A stretch of 64,000 nucleotides of DNA from Candidatus Vesicomyidisocius sp. Agig_15_S12 (GTDB lineage Bacteria; Pseudomonadota; Gammaproteobacteria; PS1; Pseudothioglobaceae): positions 827,230 through 891,229 of the forward strand of contig CP072532.1 in NCBI GenBank assembly GCA_021730225.1, given 5' to 3'. Position numbers and translations under genes: made by a program. The notes under the pieces are model-generated. The model was not told where the DNA came from, searched no databases, and saw only the letters and a list, made by a program, of their open reading frames with translations. Within the stretch, counting starts at the first letter, position 1. Each line of letters starts with the position of its first letter. Below, piece by piece: positions 1 through 9,186 of the stretch.

Positions 1-398
1 ATTCCATCTTCACGTTTCATAGAAGCGTTTGTTGGACAAACATCAACACAAGGTGGTTCTTCACAATGCTGACACATAAGTGCAAGATTACTTACTTTAT
101 TAGTCGTTTTATCTTTAACCTTTAGTTTTTTAATCCACCCTGGTTTTTGACTAGCTGTTGAGCGTATCTCAGCACCCCAACCTTGTTCTTGTTGACAAGC
201 ATTAACCATGCCATCAATATCAGTCTCAGTTAGCTTATTGGTATCAATCAACAAGCCCCAACGCTTTTTATTAGTAACAGGTATTTCACTAACACTAGCA
301 AATGTGGTAAGTGTAATACCACTAGCAACTATAACAACTCCTGTCGTTGTTACATTCATGATTTTAATAAAATCTCGACGATTTAATGTTTTATTCAT
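1..398 (-). CDS. dsrO: DsrO, periplasmic iron-sulfur subunit of DsrMKJOP (3' part outside window)
   Basis: The gene runs off the left edge, so only about the first 132 codons are present. The N-terminus carries a twin-arginine signal (RRDFIK at residues 7-12 followed by a hydrophobic stretch), which predicts Tat export of a folded Fe-S protein. A ferredoxin cluster motif CQHCEEPPCVDVCP lies near residue 113. Family knowledge: DsrO is the multi-[4Fe-4S] periplasmic subunit of the DsrMKJOP membrane complex, passing electrons between cytochrome DsrJ and membrane subunit DsrP. Its ATG overlaps the TGA of dsrJ (ATGA), so the two are translationally coupled. The order dsrL-J-O matches other sulfur oxidisers, so dsrP is expected further left. 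The identity is secure from motif plus context. Confidence 0.93.
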   Translation of the reverse strand, partial: MNKTLNRRDFIKIMNVTTTGVVIVASGITLTTFASVSEIPVTNKKRWGLLIDTNKLTETDIDGMVNACQQEQGWGAEIRSTASQKPGWIKKLKVKDKTTNKVSNLALMCQHCEEPPCVDVCPTNASMKREDG

Positions 399-778
399 AA
401 TAAACCTTCCCTTAGAGTCGTACGATGACAACTAAAACAATCAAAGCTGACACCGACCTTCTTATGACAATCTGAACAAAATTGACCTTTCTTATCAACC
501 GAATAATATTGGTTATTTGTCTTATTTTTATTAGCATGACAAGACACACAACCTTTTAAAGAATAGTTATTTGTTCGTATACCTTTACGCAAGGTTTTAT
601 CGCGTTTATGACGTAATAATTCAGGATGCATTTTTCGAATAATTGAAGGACTTTCATGAAATACTTTACCGGATGCCTTAATAGAACTAGCTTGCTCACC
701 AAGATTAGCATATTCGTCAATATACGCAAATACACTACTTACCAACAAACTTAAAAAAACAACTAAAAAATGCTTCAT
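395..778 (-). CDS. dsrJ: DsrJ, triheme cytochrome c of DsrMKJOP
   Basis: A 127-residue protein with an N-terminal signal or anchor (hydrophobic residues 4-19) and three haem c motifs: CVSCH (77-81), CSDCH (101-105) and CFSCH (114-118). Three CXXCH sites in a protein this short between dsrL and dsrO are diagnostic of DsrJ. Family knowledge: DsrJ is the periplasmic or membrane-anchored cytochrome of the DsrMKJOP complex, which exchanges electrons with the quinone pool and with DsrC chemistry on the cytoplasmic face. The gene starts 29 bases after the dsrL stop and overlaps dsrO by four bases, so it lies within one transcript. Confidence 0.95.
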   Translation of the reverse strand: MKHFLVVFLSLLVSSVFAYIDEYANLGEQASSIKASGKVFHESPSIIRKMHPELLRHKRDKTLRKGIRTNNYSLKGCVSCHANKNKTNNQYYSVDKKGQFCSDCHKKVGVSFDCFSCHRTTLREGLL

Positions 779-807
779 AATTTTTATCCAGCTTAGATTA
801 AATCGAA

Positions 808-2772
808 CTACTCACCAAGACCCATTTGTATATAACCAGTCGGACAAACATCAGCACAAATATGACAACCAATACACTTATTATAATCAGTATCAACATA
901 CCTACCTAACGTTGCTTTGTTTTTCTTAACTTTAAATACCGCATCTTGCGGACAATACATCACACAGTTATCACATTCAAAACATAATCCACAAGACATA
1001 CAACGGGCTGCTTCTTTTTGCGCTTCCTTTTCAGTATAACCAATTAAACGCTCATTAAAATTACCTAATACGTTATCAACATCCACTAATTTATGATTAC
1101 GTTGATTGTGTTGTTCATGATCAAAATGACCTAAAAACAATTCTGTATGTGGAATGATAGAAGCAAATGCCCGATCTTCATAATTATGCACGGCAAAATT
1201 AGCGCTATCTGTTGCAGTTGCAACATCAGAGCCTGACTTGTAAGACTCAGGAGCAAGATCCCATTCTTTTAATTTCTCCATTAAATCAAAATAACTAACG
1301 TCGACCTTAGGGCGAGTATGCTGCTCGGAACCTGAAAGATAATCACAGATACTTTCAGCAACAACTGATGCTTGACCAATGGCAGTTGTCAATAGGTGAG
1401 GACGAATCACATCACCACAAACAAAAAAACCTGGCTTATTGGGGACTTGATAGTTCTTATCTGCGTTAATAAATCCATGCTTATTAAAGAAAGAAATATC
1501 TATACCTTCAGAATCAACACCTTGACCAATTGCAGAAACAATTAATTCACACTCAATGTCAAACTCAGAACCTTTAATTTGGGTACTACCATCCTCTTCT
1601 AAACGAATCATGCGTAATGCAGTTGCACGACCATCTTTTCCTGTAATTACTTTAACAGGTTGTAATTGACCTTGAATTTCAACACCTTCACGAGTCGCAT
1701 CATCAATTTCTTCTTGTGCTGCCGGCATATTTCCAACAGTAGAACGTGTTGTTAATAATACGTCTGCACCTAAACGTTTAGATGTATCAACCACATCATG
1801 TGTTGTATCACTAAAAATGATACGTTCAGGACGATCTTTCTCAGCAGCGTTATTAATATTACCCAAACGACGTGCAACTGATACAACATCAATAGATGTA
1901 TCACCTCCTCCAATACAAATTACTTTACCTGTAATATGCCTTAAACGACCTTGATTATATGCTTCAAGAAAAGCAATACCAGAAACACAATTTGTTGCTT
2001 TACCGCCTGGGACAGGCAATGTACGACCACTCATAGCACCTATTGCAAATAAAACTGCATCAAACTCTTTTTCTAATTCATCAATAGTAACATCAATACC
2101 AACTTTGGTATTCATTCTAGTTTCAACACCTGTATGGATAATACGGTCAATCTCATAAGATAATACATCACGGGGTACACGATAATCAGGAATTCCGTAC
2201 ATCATCATTCCACCTAGTTGGTTATATTTTTCAAATATAGTTACACTATGACCTTGACGACGTAATTTAAGTGCTGTTGTTAAACCACCACAACCACCCC
2301 CGATAATAGCCACCTTTTTACCTGTATCTTTAGCATTAATTGTAAATGTATAACCCTCAACTTTGGCATTATCACCAATAAACTGTTCAACCGCATTAAT
2401 ACCAACTGTATTCTCAACTTCATTACGATTACAACCATCCTCACAAGGTGCTGGACAAACACGACCCATTATTGATGGAAATGGATTTGAATCTGTAGAC
2501 CTTTGAAATGCATACTCTTGCCAAGATAGTTCACCAGAAGGCTTCTCCATACCACGAACAATATCTAACCATCCACGAACATTATGTCCTGAGGGACACG
2601 AACCTTGACAAGGTGGTGTTTGGGTAACATAAGTAGGACACTTATGAGAAGTATCTTCTTTAAAAATCTTTTGACTCCATGGTACTGTTTTTTGTTCATC
2701 ACCATCATTCGTATATAATCTAAATGTATGGTTATCACTTTTAGTTGGCACACCATACGGGTTCTTCTGCAT
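808..2772 (-). CDS. dsrL: DsrL, iron-sulfur flavoprotein NAD(P)H:acceptor oxidoreductase
   Basis: A 654-residue GltD-like oxidoreductase. In order: N-terminal cysteine-rich Fe-S region (CPTYVTQTPPCQGSCP near 45-60 and CPAPCEDGC near 106-114), an FAD-binding fold (IIGGGCGGL near 157-164), a second dinucleotide fold (CIGGGDTS near 286-293) and a C-terminal ferredoxin module (CMSCGLCFECDNC from about 591, CIGCHICADVCP from about 633). Family knowledge: DsrL is the essential cytoplasmic partner of oxidatively working DsrAB, moving electrons between sulfur oxidation and NAD(P). Its presence next to dsrEFH argues for sulfur oxidation rather than sulfate reduction. A strong AAGGAG ribosome site precedes the ATG. 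It is distinct from, though homologous to, gltD 6.6 kb away. Confidence 0.95.
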   Translation of the reverse strand: MQKNPYGVPTKSDNHTFRLYTNDGDEQKTVPWSQKIFKEDTSHKCPTYVTQTPPCQGSCPSGHNVRGWLDIVRGMEKPSGELSWQEYAFQRSTDSNPFPSIMGRVCPAPCEDGCNRNEVENTVGINAVEQFIGDNAKVEGYTFTINAKDTGKKVAIIGGGCGGLTTALKLRRQGHSVTIFEKYNQLGGMMMYGIPDYRVPRDVLSYEIDRIIHTGVETRMNTKVGIDVTIDELEKEFDAVLFAIGAMSGRTLPVPGGKATNCVSGIAFLEAYNQGRLRHITGKVICIGGGDTSIDVVSVARRLGNINNAAEKDRPERIIFSDTTHDVVDTSKRLGADVLLTTRSTVGNMPAAQEEIDDATREGVEIQGQLQPVKVITGKDGRATALRMIRLEEDGSTQIKGSEFDIECELIVSAIGQGVDSEGIDISFFNKHGFINADKNYQVPNKPGFFVCGDVIRPHLLTTAIGQASVVAESICDYLSGSEQHTRPKVDVSYFDLMEKLKEWDLAPESYKSGSDVATATDSANFAVHNYEDRAFASIIPHTELFLGHFDHEQHNQRNHKLVDVDNVLGNFNERLIGYTEKEAQKEAARCMSCGLCFECDNCVMYCPQDAVFKVKKNKATLGRYVDTDYNKCIGCHICADVCPTGYIQMGLGE

Positions 2773-2830
2773 ATTAAATCTCCTTATATTTGTTTAAATT
2801 TATTCTATTTCTGCCATAATAAAATCATCA

Positions 2831-4405
2831 TTAGTCAACTTCTGATTTATCCTCCTGAAATTCTATTTTTCGCTTGTCCATAATAATCGCCTCACTCACT
2901 AATTGATGAACACTCACAATCATATATGGATCAAAATCAAATTTAGGCAGCACCTTAGAAAACTGCGACTTACAGATAGCACAAATAGCAGCTAACGTAT
3001 TCACGCCATTATCTTTTTCAACTGTTTTCAATGCTTGCATTCTTGGCATTGCACCTTTTACACGAATTTCCATTAAATCATCTGTTAGTAAACCTCCACC
3101 ACCACCACAACAAAAAGTTGACTCTTTAATCGTGCTACGCTCCATATCAACATAATTATTACATACAGCTTTAATAACTTCACGTGGCAAAATAAATTGA
3201 CCACCTAAAATACCGCCCATATTGGTTGCGCGTGCAACATTACACGAATCATGGAAAGTAACCGTACGGTCATCATTAGCAGACTTATCAAATACTAACT
3301 TACCCCTCTGAATTAAATCATGAGTATATTCAATAATATGTTGTGGTTGAGGATAACGATGATCTAATTGATCTTGTAATTTTTGACTAAATTCATCAGC
3401 AGCACCCACCCCTACACCCGACAAAGTATTCCAAAAACTATAAGCCACACGCCACGCATGTCCACACTCACCTACCATAACCCGTGACACTTCTAAATCA
3501 AGTGCAGCTTTACGTATGCGTAAAGCAGCTTTACGCATAACATCATAAGAACCAATAAACATACCAAAGTTAGCCCCTTCAGAAGCGTATGAACTTAATG
3601 TCCAACTCACTCCATCTTGATGGAATACCTTACCATAACCAATTAATCCATCAATATGAGGCTCAGCAAAAAAATCTGCTGATGGAGTAATTAATAAAAT
3701 TTCAGCACCTTTTTGGTCTAATGGATATTTAACAGCAATTCCTCCTGTCTCTTCTTCAATTTCTTCCTCAAGATCAAGTAATGTATCACGCAAAGCTGGT
3801 TCAGGCAGACCTAAGTTATTACCAATCGTTAAAGCCTTCCCTAAGATTTGATTACAATATTTCTGACCTATGCCAACCACATCAAGCACCTCACGAGCCG
3901 CCATTGAAATTTCAGCTGTATCAATACCGTATGGACAGAATACTGAACAACGACGACACTGTGAACATTGATGAAAATAGTTATACCAATCATCCAACAT
4001 CTCGTTGTCTAATTCCTTAGCACCTACCAACTTAGGGAAGTATTTACCTGCAAAAGTAAAATGGCGACGATACACGCTTCTAAACAAATCTTGACGTGCA
4101 ACTGGCATATTTTTCGGATCTGAAGAACCTAAAAAGTAATGACACTTATCAGTACAAGCACCACATTTAACACATGAATCTAAAAATACTTGAACGGAGC
4201 GATATTTAGACTTAAGCTCACCCATTTTATCAATAGCAACTTTCTGCCAATTGTCTACTTTTTCACCAGGAAATCCTAATGGATTTTGAAATTCTTGTGC
4301 AGATTTGAATGGTCCTTCACCATCCATAGCGCCTTCTTTTAACTTAGGAGTTTCAAGATAAGTGGGTAATGCTGGAATGTCAAATTCTTTTACCATACTA
4401 TTCAT
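2831..4405 (-). CDS. dsrK: DsrK, HdrD-like catalytic subunit of DsrMKJOP
   Basis: A 524-residue cytoplasmic protein with two ferredoxin-type cysteine motifs (C78/C81/C84/C88 and C147/C150/C153/C157) followed by a heterodisulfide-reductase-like CCG region: a Cys in HDSCN, the pair in FCCGGGGG, and the final CAIC. Family knowledge: DsrK binds a special [4Fe-4S] cluster that acts on the DsrC disulfide or trisulfide and delivers electrons to DsrM. The first ATG overlaps the end of dsrM by eight bases. A second ATG three codons later (4396) has a better spaced AAGGA site, so the true start may be there. Position between dsrM and dsrL is canonical. Confidence 0.95.
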   Translation of the reverse strand: MNSMVKEFDIPALPTYLETPKLKEGAMDGEGPFKSAQEFQNPLGFPGEKVDNWQKVAIDKMGELKSKYRSVQVFLDSCVKCGACTDKCHYFLGSSDPKNMPVARQDLFRSVYRRHFTFAGKYFPKLVGAKELDNEMLDDWYNYFHQCSQCRRCSVFCPYGIDTAEISMAAREVLDVVGIGQKYCNQILGKALTIGNNLGLPEPALRDTLLDLEEEIEEETGGIAVKYPLDQKGAEILLITPSADFFAEPHIDGLIGYGKVFHQDGVSWTLSSYASEGANFGMFIGSYDVMRKAALRIRKAALDLEVSRVMVGECGHAWRVAYSFWNTLSGVGVGAADEFSQKLQDQLDHRYPQPQHIIEYTHDLIQRGKLVFDKSANDDRTVTFHDSCNVARATNMGGILGGQFILPREVIKAVCNNYVDMERSTIKESTFCCGGGGGLLTDDLMEIRVKGAMPRMQALKTVEKDNGVNTLAAICAICKSQFSKVLPKFDFDPYMIVSVHQLVSEAIIMDKRKIEFQEDKSEVD

Positions 4406-5171
4406 CCTTACCTAAAATTTGTTCTAATCGTATTGCATGTTCTTGTTCTTGTTTAAGTGCCCAAGGTGCAATATGGCGCTTTGAGCGAGCATTATCCACC
4501 TGATTGAGTGTTGGACTAAAAAAAATACCTGGCATATGTAATAATTTAGAAATCGGAAAAATTGCCATCAACACAAACACCAAAAAAATATGTATTAAAA
4601 AATATACTTCTGTTGGTAGATTTTGCCAATTAAAACTCACTAACCCTGAAGCAAATTCCTTTACCATAATAATGTCTGTATGATTACTAGTAAATGTCAT
4701 GATCATGCCACTTATTCCAATAATAAGTAACATAATTAACATTAAATAATCACTCGGCGCTGAAATATAACGGATACGTTCAACAAAAATACGACGTAAC
4801 ATCAATCCAATAAGACCAATCACCATCACAAAAGCAGCGTATTTAAAAGATTGAGTTAATAAAAAAATATCAGGTAAATCATCAGGCCAAAAATAACGTA
4901 TATGACGAATTAAAATCAATAATAAACCGATATGAAATAACCAACCAAATAACCAAATCCATTTATTTGATCTAAACAAACTTTCAAATAAGACTATTTC
5001 ACGAATTATACGCATAACCACACCTTTTTGTGTTAACGGAGTTGGTGCAATAGGAATTTTAAGAGGAGCTGGAGTTATCCCAAATTGATATATTTTTTTC
5101 ACCATCCCAATAAGAAATACAATTAATGAAATATAAAATAAAGCGGTAAAAAAAATGCTTATTACAGACAT
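4398..5171 (-). CDS. dsrM: DsrM, b-type cytochrome membrane subunit of DsrMKJOP
   Basis: An integral membrane protein of about 257 residues with five hydrophobic segments, resembling NarI-type cytochrome b subunits. Candidate haem ligands are His residues in GWLFHIG, LIRHIRY, FLIHIFL and KLLHMPG. Family knowledge: DsrM anchors DsrK to the membrane and exchanges electrons with quinones. The reading frame stays open 13 codons further upstream to 5210, but the ATG at 5171 is preceded by GAGAG at good spacing and begins directly with the first membrane segment, so I chose it. It overlaps dsrK at its 3' end and lies 83 bases after dsrC. Confidence 0.93.
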   Translation of the reverse strand: MSVISIFFTALFYISLIVFLIGMVKKIYQFGITPAPLKIPIAPTPLTQKGVVMRIIREIVLFESLFRSNKWIWLFGWLFHIGLLLILIRHIRYFWPDDLPDIFLLTQSFKYAAFVMVIGLIGLMLRRIFVERIRYISAPSDYLMLIMLLIIGISGMIMTFTSNHTDIIMVKEFASGLVSFNWQNLPTEVYFLIHIFLVFVLMAIFPISKLLHMPGIFFSPTLNQVDNARSKRHIAPWALKQEQEHAIRLEQILGKDE

Positions 5172-5254
5172 ATTACTCTCAAATTCAATGAATAAAATAT
5201 TAAAAAACACTCACCAAAGCAAATGTTTTTATTACGTTTGTATTGACTTAAATA

Positions 5255-5578
5255 CTAAATACAGCCAGTTGGTTTTGGCAATCCAGCAAAACGACAACCT
5301 TGCTTACCAGGACCATATGGAAATAAAGAATATAAATACTTAGAGTTTCCCTTGTCTTTACCCATTCTTTTAGCAATCGCTTTAGTTAATACACGCACTG
5401 CAGGTGCAATTTGGTACTCTTCAAAATATTCACGTAAAAAATTAATCACATCCCAATGCTCCTCACTTAACGAAACATCATCATCTTTTGCCATTTGTTC
5501 AGCAATTTCCTTACTCCAATCACCTAATTCTACCAAAAAACCTTCTTCATCTACTTTTGCACCCAAAATATCAGCCAT
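5255..5578 (-). CDS. dsrC: DsrC, sulfur-carrier protein with two redox cysteines
   Basis: A 107-residue protein ending in the flexible arm of true DsrC: Cys95 in GCRFAG and the penultimate Cys106 in PTGCI, separated by ten residues. Both cysteines are needed for the trisulfide chemistry of DsrAB, so this is DsrC proper rather than TusE, which keeps only the last one. Family knowledge: sulfur is loaded on DsrC by DsrEFH, oxidised by DsrAB, and the resulting DsrC disulfide interacts with DsrK. A GGAG site precedes the ATG. It sits between dsrH and dsrM as in other sulfur oxidisers. Compare the one-cysteine paralogue at 20748. Confidence 0.97.
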   Translation of the reverse strand: MADILGAKVDEEGFLVELGDWSKEIAEQMAKDDDVSLSEEHWDVINFLREYFEEYQIAPAVRVLTKAIAKRMGKDKGNSKYLYSLFPYGPGKQGCRFAGLPKPTGCI

Positions 5579-5604
5579 TTTTTACTCCTATATAAAAATT
5601 TAAG

Positions 5605-5901
5605 TTAAACCCAAGAAACCGAAGTTCCATGTTCAACAACCAAATCAACAAAGCCTGTATAATCAACTAATTTGATATTATCAACAAGTTTTGAAGAAAC
5701 TCCTCTCGCCTCAACATCACCTTGAAGCGCATAAACTCTACCTTGATTGGCAAGATTGGCAATCATTGATGAATTAATATTTTTTGTGGCAGAAATAACA
5801 CCATCTTCAATTAATAAAATGACACTTGTATCATCAATTGTATTAATACAGGATTTGAGTGAATTTCGCTCGAAAGATGATTTATTAACAGTATGTAACA
5901 T
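5605..5901 (-). CDS. dsrH: DsrH, subunit of the DsrEFH sulfurtransferase
   Basis: A protein of about 98 residues starting MLHTVNKSSF, the typical TusB/DsrH opening. A conserved cysteine lies near residue 18 (LKSCI). Family knowledge: DsrE, DsrF and DsrH form an alpha2-beta2-gamma2 hexamer that relays persulfide sulfur to DsrC. The frame is open two codons further to a TTG at 5907, but the ATG at 5901 has AAGGGA seven bases upstream and matches the family start. It follows dsrF by eleven bases and precedes dsrC by 26, consistent with cotranscription. Confidence 0.94.
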   Translation of the reverse strand: MLHTVNKSSFERNSLKSCINTIDDTSVILLIEDGVISATKNINSSMIANLANQGRVYALQGDVEARGVSSKLVDNIKLVDYTGFVDLVVEHGTSVSWV

Positions 5902-5912
5902 ATTCAATTCCC

Positions 5913-6317
5913 TTAAAAACTAAAACATACGTCTTGTTTAGACATAATTTTTGAAATCTCTGCATTAGAAACCACTTTAACACTTGATTTTTCTACCCAA
6001 TTATCATCCTCATCTTCATACACTAAAGGCATTAGATCATCTGCACTTAGACCTCTTTCTTCTAAAGACTCTGCTGATACATAAAGTTTATTAATTTCAT
6101 AATCTCCTAAAGCATGAAAAGTTTTAGAAAAATTCTTCATACCGATACCATTAGTATTTTGACCTTCAATAATTTGATACACGCCATCATCAATAAAAGC
6201 CAAAGAGACATCTTGATCAAACGCTGCAGCAACCAATACCACTTCCAACGACTCAATTGCATACACCGTGCCAAATGAAGAACGACGATTTAAATACATA
6301 AATTTTTTAATTGCCAT
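5913..6317 (-). CDS. dsrF: DsrF, subunit of the DsrEFH sulfurtransferase
   Basis: A 134-residue DsrE/DsrF-like (TusC family) protein with the typical pattern RRSSFGTVYAIESLEVVLVAAAFDQ near the N-terminus, stated here only as the opening of the fold, and FIDDGVYQI after it. Family knowledge: DsrF is the structural partner of DsrE and DsrH in the sulfur-relay hexamer and lacks the catalytic cysteine role of DsrE. The only cysteine visible is near the C-terminus (DVCFSF). Three bases separate it from the dsrE stop, so coupling is likely. Confidence 0.93.
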   Translation of the reverse strand: MAIKKFMYLNRRSSFGTVYAIESLEVVLVAAAFDQDVSLAFIDDGVYQIIEGQNTNGIGMKNFSKTFHALGDYEINKLYVSAESLEERGLSADDLMPLVYEDEDDNWVEKSSVKVVSNAEISKIMSKQDVCFSF

Positions 6318-6320
6318 AAA

Positions 6321-6722
6321 TTAGTCTCCAAATACTACTAAACGATCGGACTGAATACCTGCTTCAATCAACTGACCTAAACCAGAAATACGAAATGCCG
6401 GGTGAATATTATTACAATCAATACCATTTTTGATCGCTTCAGATTCATCTAATATTCCACGACGAAGCGCTGCTGCTACACATACAACAAGTTCAGGTTC
6501 GCCATTAGCATTCTTAATGCCTAACTCAGCCCACTGATTAACAATATTACGATCGTCTTGTGGGGGTATTGTGAAACGTGATGCATTATTCACACCATCA
6601 TGATAGAAAAATACACGAAAAATTTCATGCCCCCTTTCAATTGCTGCTTTAGCAAATTGATATGCTGTATCAGATGCTTGATGCTGATACGGTCCTTCGT
6701 TAATTTGAATAGAAATCTTCAT
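6321..6722 (-). CDS. dsrE: DsrE, active-site subunit of the DsrEFH sulfurtransferase
   Basis: A 133-residue protein of the TusD/DsrE family. The persulfide-carrying cysteine is visible as Cys81 in LVVCVAAALRRG, equivalent to the catalytic cysteine of characterised DsrE proteins. Family knowledge: DsrE receives sulfane sulfur from upstream carriers and transfers it to DsrC; in organisms that oxidise sulfur dsrEFH accompany dsrAB, while sulfate reducers lack them. The gene follows dsrB by twelve bases. The adjacent order E-F-H-C is the canonical one and supports an oxidative Dsr pathway. Confidence 0.95.
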   Translation of the reverse strand: MKISIQINEGPYQHQASDTAYQFAKAAIERGHEIFRVFFYHDGVNNASRFTIPPQDDRNIVNQWAELGIKNANGEPELVVCVAAALRRGILDESEAIKNGIDCNNIHPAFRISGLGQLIEAGIQSDRLVVFGD

Positions 6723-6734
6723 AATAACAACTAT

Positions 6735-7808
6735 TTAAAAACGAATATGTGCAGAAGAATTTAACTCATGACGTGCGCCCTTCCAATCATTGATATGGAA
6801 TTTAGTAAATGGCAAACCTGTCTTCTCAAAAAATGCTGGCCAACCAATACGGTCAACCCATTCACCCATTCTTTCCCAATCACGAGCATCTTCTTTATAA
6901 ATAGATAAAATATTTTTAACCACAGCAGTAACTTCTGGCCATCTTGGTGGATTATTAGGCAAATTAGAAGCAACTAATTTATGAAACGAAGGTTTAGATC
7001 TAGCATTTGAGTTCTTGCCACCAATCCATAATGCAATCTTAGAATATTCAGGATCGTTAATTTGCATCGGCGGACATGGTGGAAAGCATGCACCACAACA
7101 AATACATTTCTTCTCATCAACTTCCAAAGTTGGCTTGCCATTAACCATTGCAGGACGAATCGCAGCAACTGGACAACGTGCTACAACAGTTGGGCGCTCA
7201 CACACATTAGCCACTAAATCATGATTAATTTTAGGAGGTTTAGTATGTTGAACATTAAGAGCAATATCACCTTGACCACCACAATTAATCTGACAACAAG
7301 AAGTAGTCATATGTACACGATTAGGCATTTCTTCTCTAGTGAATTCCTCATGCATTTCATCCATAAGTGACTTTACAATACCAGAAGCATCCGTACCTGG
7401 AATATCACAATGCAACCAACCTTGAGTATGTGAAATCATGGTTACTGATGGACCTGTACCGCCTACAGGAAAACCTGATTCAGTAAGTGCTGCAATTAAT
7501 GGCTCAACTTTAGCTTCATCAGCCACCATATATTCAACATTAGAACGCATAGTAAAACGTACATGTCCATCAGCAAATTCATCAGCAATATCAGCTAATT
7601 TTCTAATAGTATATACATCCATTTGACGTGAAGTGCCACAACGAACTGTCCAAATTTCTTCATGATTTTTTGAGGTGTGATGTAATACACCTGGACGAGG
7701 ACGATCATGATAAACCCATTGTCCATAGTTACGACGCATAGTTGGATGCATGTATTGAATAGGATCAGGGCAACCTGATTCGATAGGCATTCTTGGTGCT
7801 TCAGCCAT
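6735..7808 (-). CDS. dsrB: DsrB, beta subunit of oxidative-type dissimilatory sulfite reductase
   Basis: A 357-residue siroheme/Fe-S protein. The siroheme-cluster cysteines fall in TTSCCQINCGG (about 169-178), and a ferredoxin insert CICCGACFPPCP lies at 235-246. Family knowledge: DsrA2B2 is a cytoplasmic tetramer; in sulfur oxidisers it works in reverse, turning DsrC-bound persulfide into sulfite. The subunit is full length for the family. A GGGAG ribosome site precedes the ATG and 76 bases separate it from dsrA. The accompanying dsrEFH and dsrL indicate reverse operation; which branch of the DsrB tree it falls in was not tested. Confidence 0.97.
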   Translation of the reverse strand: MAEAPRMPIESGCPDPIQYMHPTMRRNYGQWVYHDRPRPGVLHHTSKNHEEIWTVRCGTSRQMDVYTIRKLADIADEFADGHVRFTMRSNVEYMVADEAKVEPLIAALTESGFPVGGTGPSVTMISHTQGWLHCDIPGTDASGIVKSLMDEMHEEFTREEMPNRVHMTTSCCQINCGGQGDIALNVQHTKPPKINHDLVANVCERPTVVARCPVAAIRPAMVNGKPTLEVDEKKCICCGACFPPCPPMQINDPEYSKIALWIGGKNSNARSKPSFHKLVASNLPNNPPRWPEVTAVVKNILSIYKEDARDWERMGEWVDRIGWPAFFEKTGLPFTKFHINDWKGARHELNSSAHIRF

Positions 7809-7884
7809 TTTGTTTCTCCCAATATATTATAAAATTAGGTGAAATCTACATTCACCTAAAAAGGTTGTTATTTAAACGATATGA

Positions 7885-9186
7885 TTATGCACTTGCCTCT
7901 GCTTTATTTTCAAACCACTTAATAGCTTCTTCGTCCCATGTATCCATACGAACATAAGATGAAGTACGTGTAGAATTAACCATATTAGGATCTACATTAA
8001 GACCGACTCCTTCAAGAAAATTAACCACACCAATACGCTCAATCATTTCACCAGTTCTTTCATGTTCTAACGCATTTTCAGCAAAGAAATCAATCACTTC
8101 ACCTGCCAAATTTTCAATTTCTTCAAGATTATCTGCTGTATCCATTTTCATGAATGGAACAATTACTGAACCAAATAAATCACCAATCTTAAGAGTACGC
8201 TTACCACCCATAATAATCATAATACCTTTATCATCACCTGTTGCTAGAATAGGCTCTACATCACCTTTAGCAATATATTTATGAGTTAAAGGGCTAGTAA
8301 CATTCAAACAATGCATACATTTAACGCAATTCTTGTTATCAATTGTAACCGAATCATCCTCATTAAGACTCATAGCACTAGTAGGACAACGAGAAATAAT
8401 ATTATCAACCACATAACTACGACCTTTATCTGCCACCATAGACTGCCATAAATATTGGTTAACTTTAATATCATCTCTCCAAGTACCAATAACTGCAAAG
8501 TCAGCACGTTGAACTGTATTCATACAATCATTTGAACAACCTGATACTTTAAATTTCATCTTATATGGTAGTGCTGGACGATGCATATCATCTAAAAATG
8601 CATTAACTAATGTACGTAAAACCGCTTGCTCATTAACATTTGACATCTCACAACGTGAAGCACCGACACAAGACATGCCTGTACGTACTGCAGGACCAGC
8701 CCCCCCTAAATCAAAACCATAATCATTAAATGTATTAAAAATAGTCTGTGTTGTTTCTTCAGTAGCGCCTTGTAACATGATGTCGCCCGATTGACCGTGT
8801 AATGCAATTAAACCAGAACCACCATTATCTACAAACATATCACACATATCTCTTAATAAAGTTGATGTGTAGTGCATCCCTGCTGGTGGTTGAACACGTA
8901 AAGTGTGAAACTCGCCTGCTGCAGGAAACTTATACTCTCCTTTATCATCTTTTAACTCATTAAAACGTGGAATGATACCACCACCGTAACCAATAACACC
9001 AACTGTACCACCTTTCCAATAGCCTTTTTTAGTTACATATGAAGTTTCTAGTGTACCTAATACATCACGTGCCATATCAGCGCCAGCATGACTATCACTT
9101 GCTAATCTTTTAAGACCTGTAACGAATGAAGGCCATGGACCATTTTCCAACTCATCAAGGTTTGGTGTACTATATAATTCTGCCAT
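7885..9186 (-). CDS. dsrA: DsrA, alpha subunit of oxidative-type dissimilatory sulfite reductase
   Basis: A 433-residue protein with the siroheme-[4Fe-4S] cysteine set CVGASRC (173-179) and CSNDC (217-221), and a ferredoxin module CVKCMHCLNV at 287-296. Family knowledge: DsrA with DsrB carries the siroheme that handles sulfite and persulfide. It is the first gene of the run, with a strong GGAGAG site six bases before the ATG and a 234-base non-coding region upstream that should hold the operon promoter. No upstream regulatory gene is visible. Length and motifs are normal, and no frameshift is seen. Confidence 0.97.
   Translation of the reverse strand: MAELYSTPNLDELENGPWPSFVTGLKRLASDSHAGADMARDVLGTLETSYVTKKGYWKGGTVGVIGYGGGIIPRFNELKDDKGEYKFPAAGEFHTLRVQPPAGMHYTSTLLRDMCDMFVDNGGSGLIALHGQSGDIMLQGATEETTQTIFNTFNDYGFDLGGAGPAVRTGMSCVGASRCEMSNVNEQAVLRTLVNAFLDDMHRPALPYKMKFKVSGCSNDCMNTVQRADFAVIGTWRDDIKVNQYLWQSMVADKGRSYVVDNIISRCPTSAMSLNEDDSVTIDNKNCVKCMHCLNVTSPLTHKYIAKGDVEPILATGDDKGIMIIMGGKRTLKIGDLFGSVIVPFMKMDTADNLEEIENLAGEVIDFFAENALEHERTGEMIERIGVVNFLEGVGLNVDPNMVNSTRTSSYVRMDTWDEEAIKWFENKAEASA

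Noticed and set aside
4398-5210. Longer dsrM start at 5210 (13 extra residues)
   Set aside because: The extra residues are not family-like, while the ATG at 5171 has a good GAGAG site and opens at the first membrane helix.
5155-5343. Open frames on the strand opposite to dsr genes and other large genes
   Set aside because: They lie fully or mostly inside strongly supported genes, have no family match and no ribosome sites; they are shadows.
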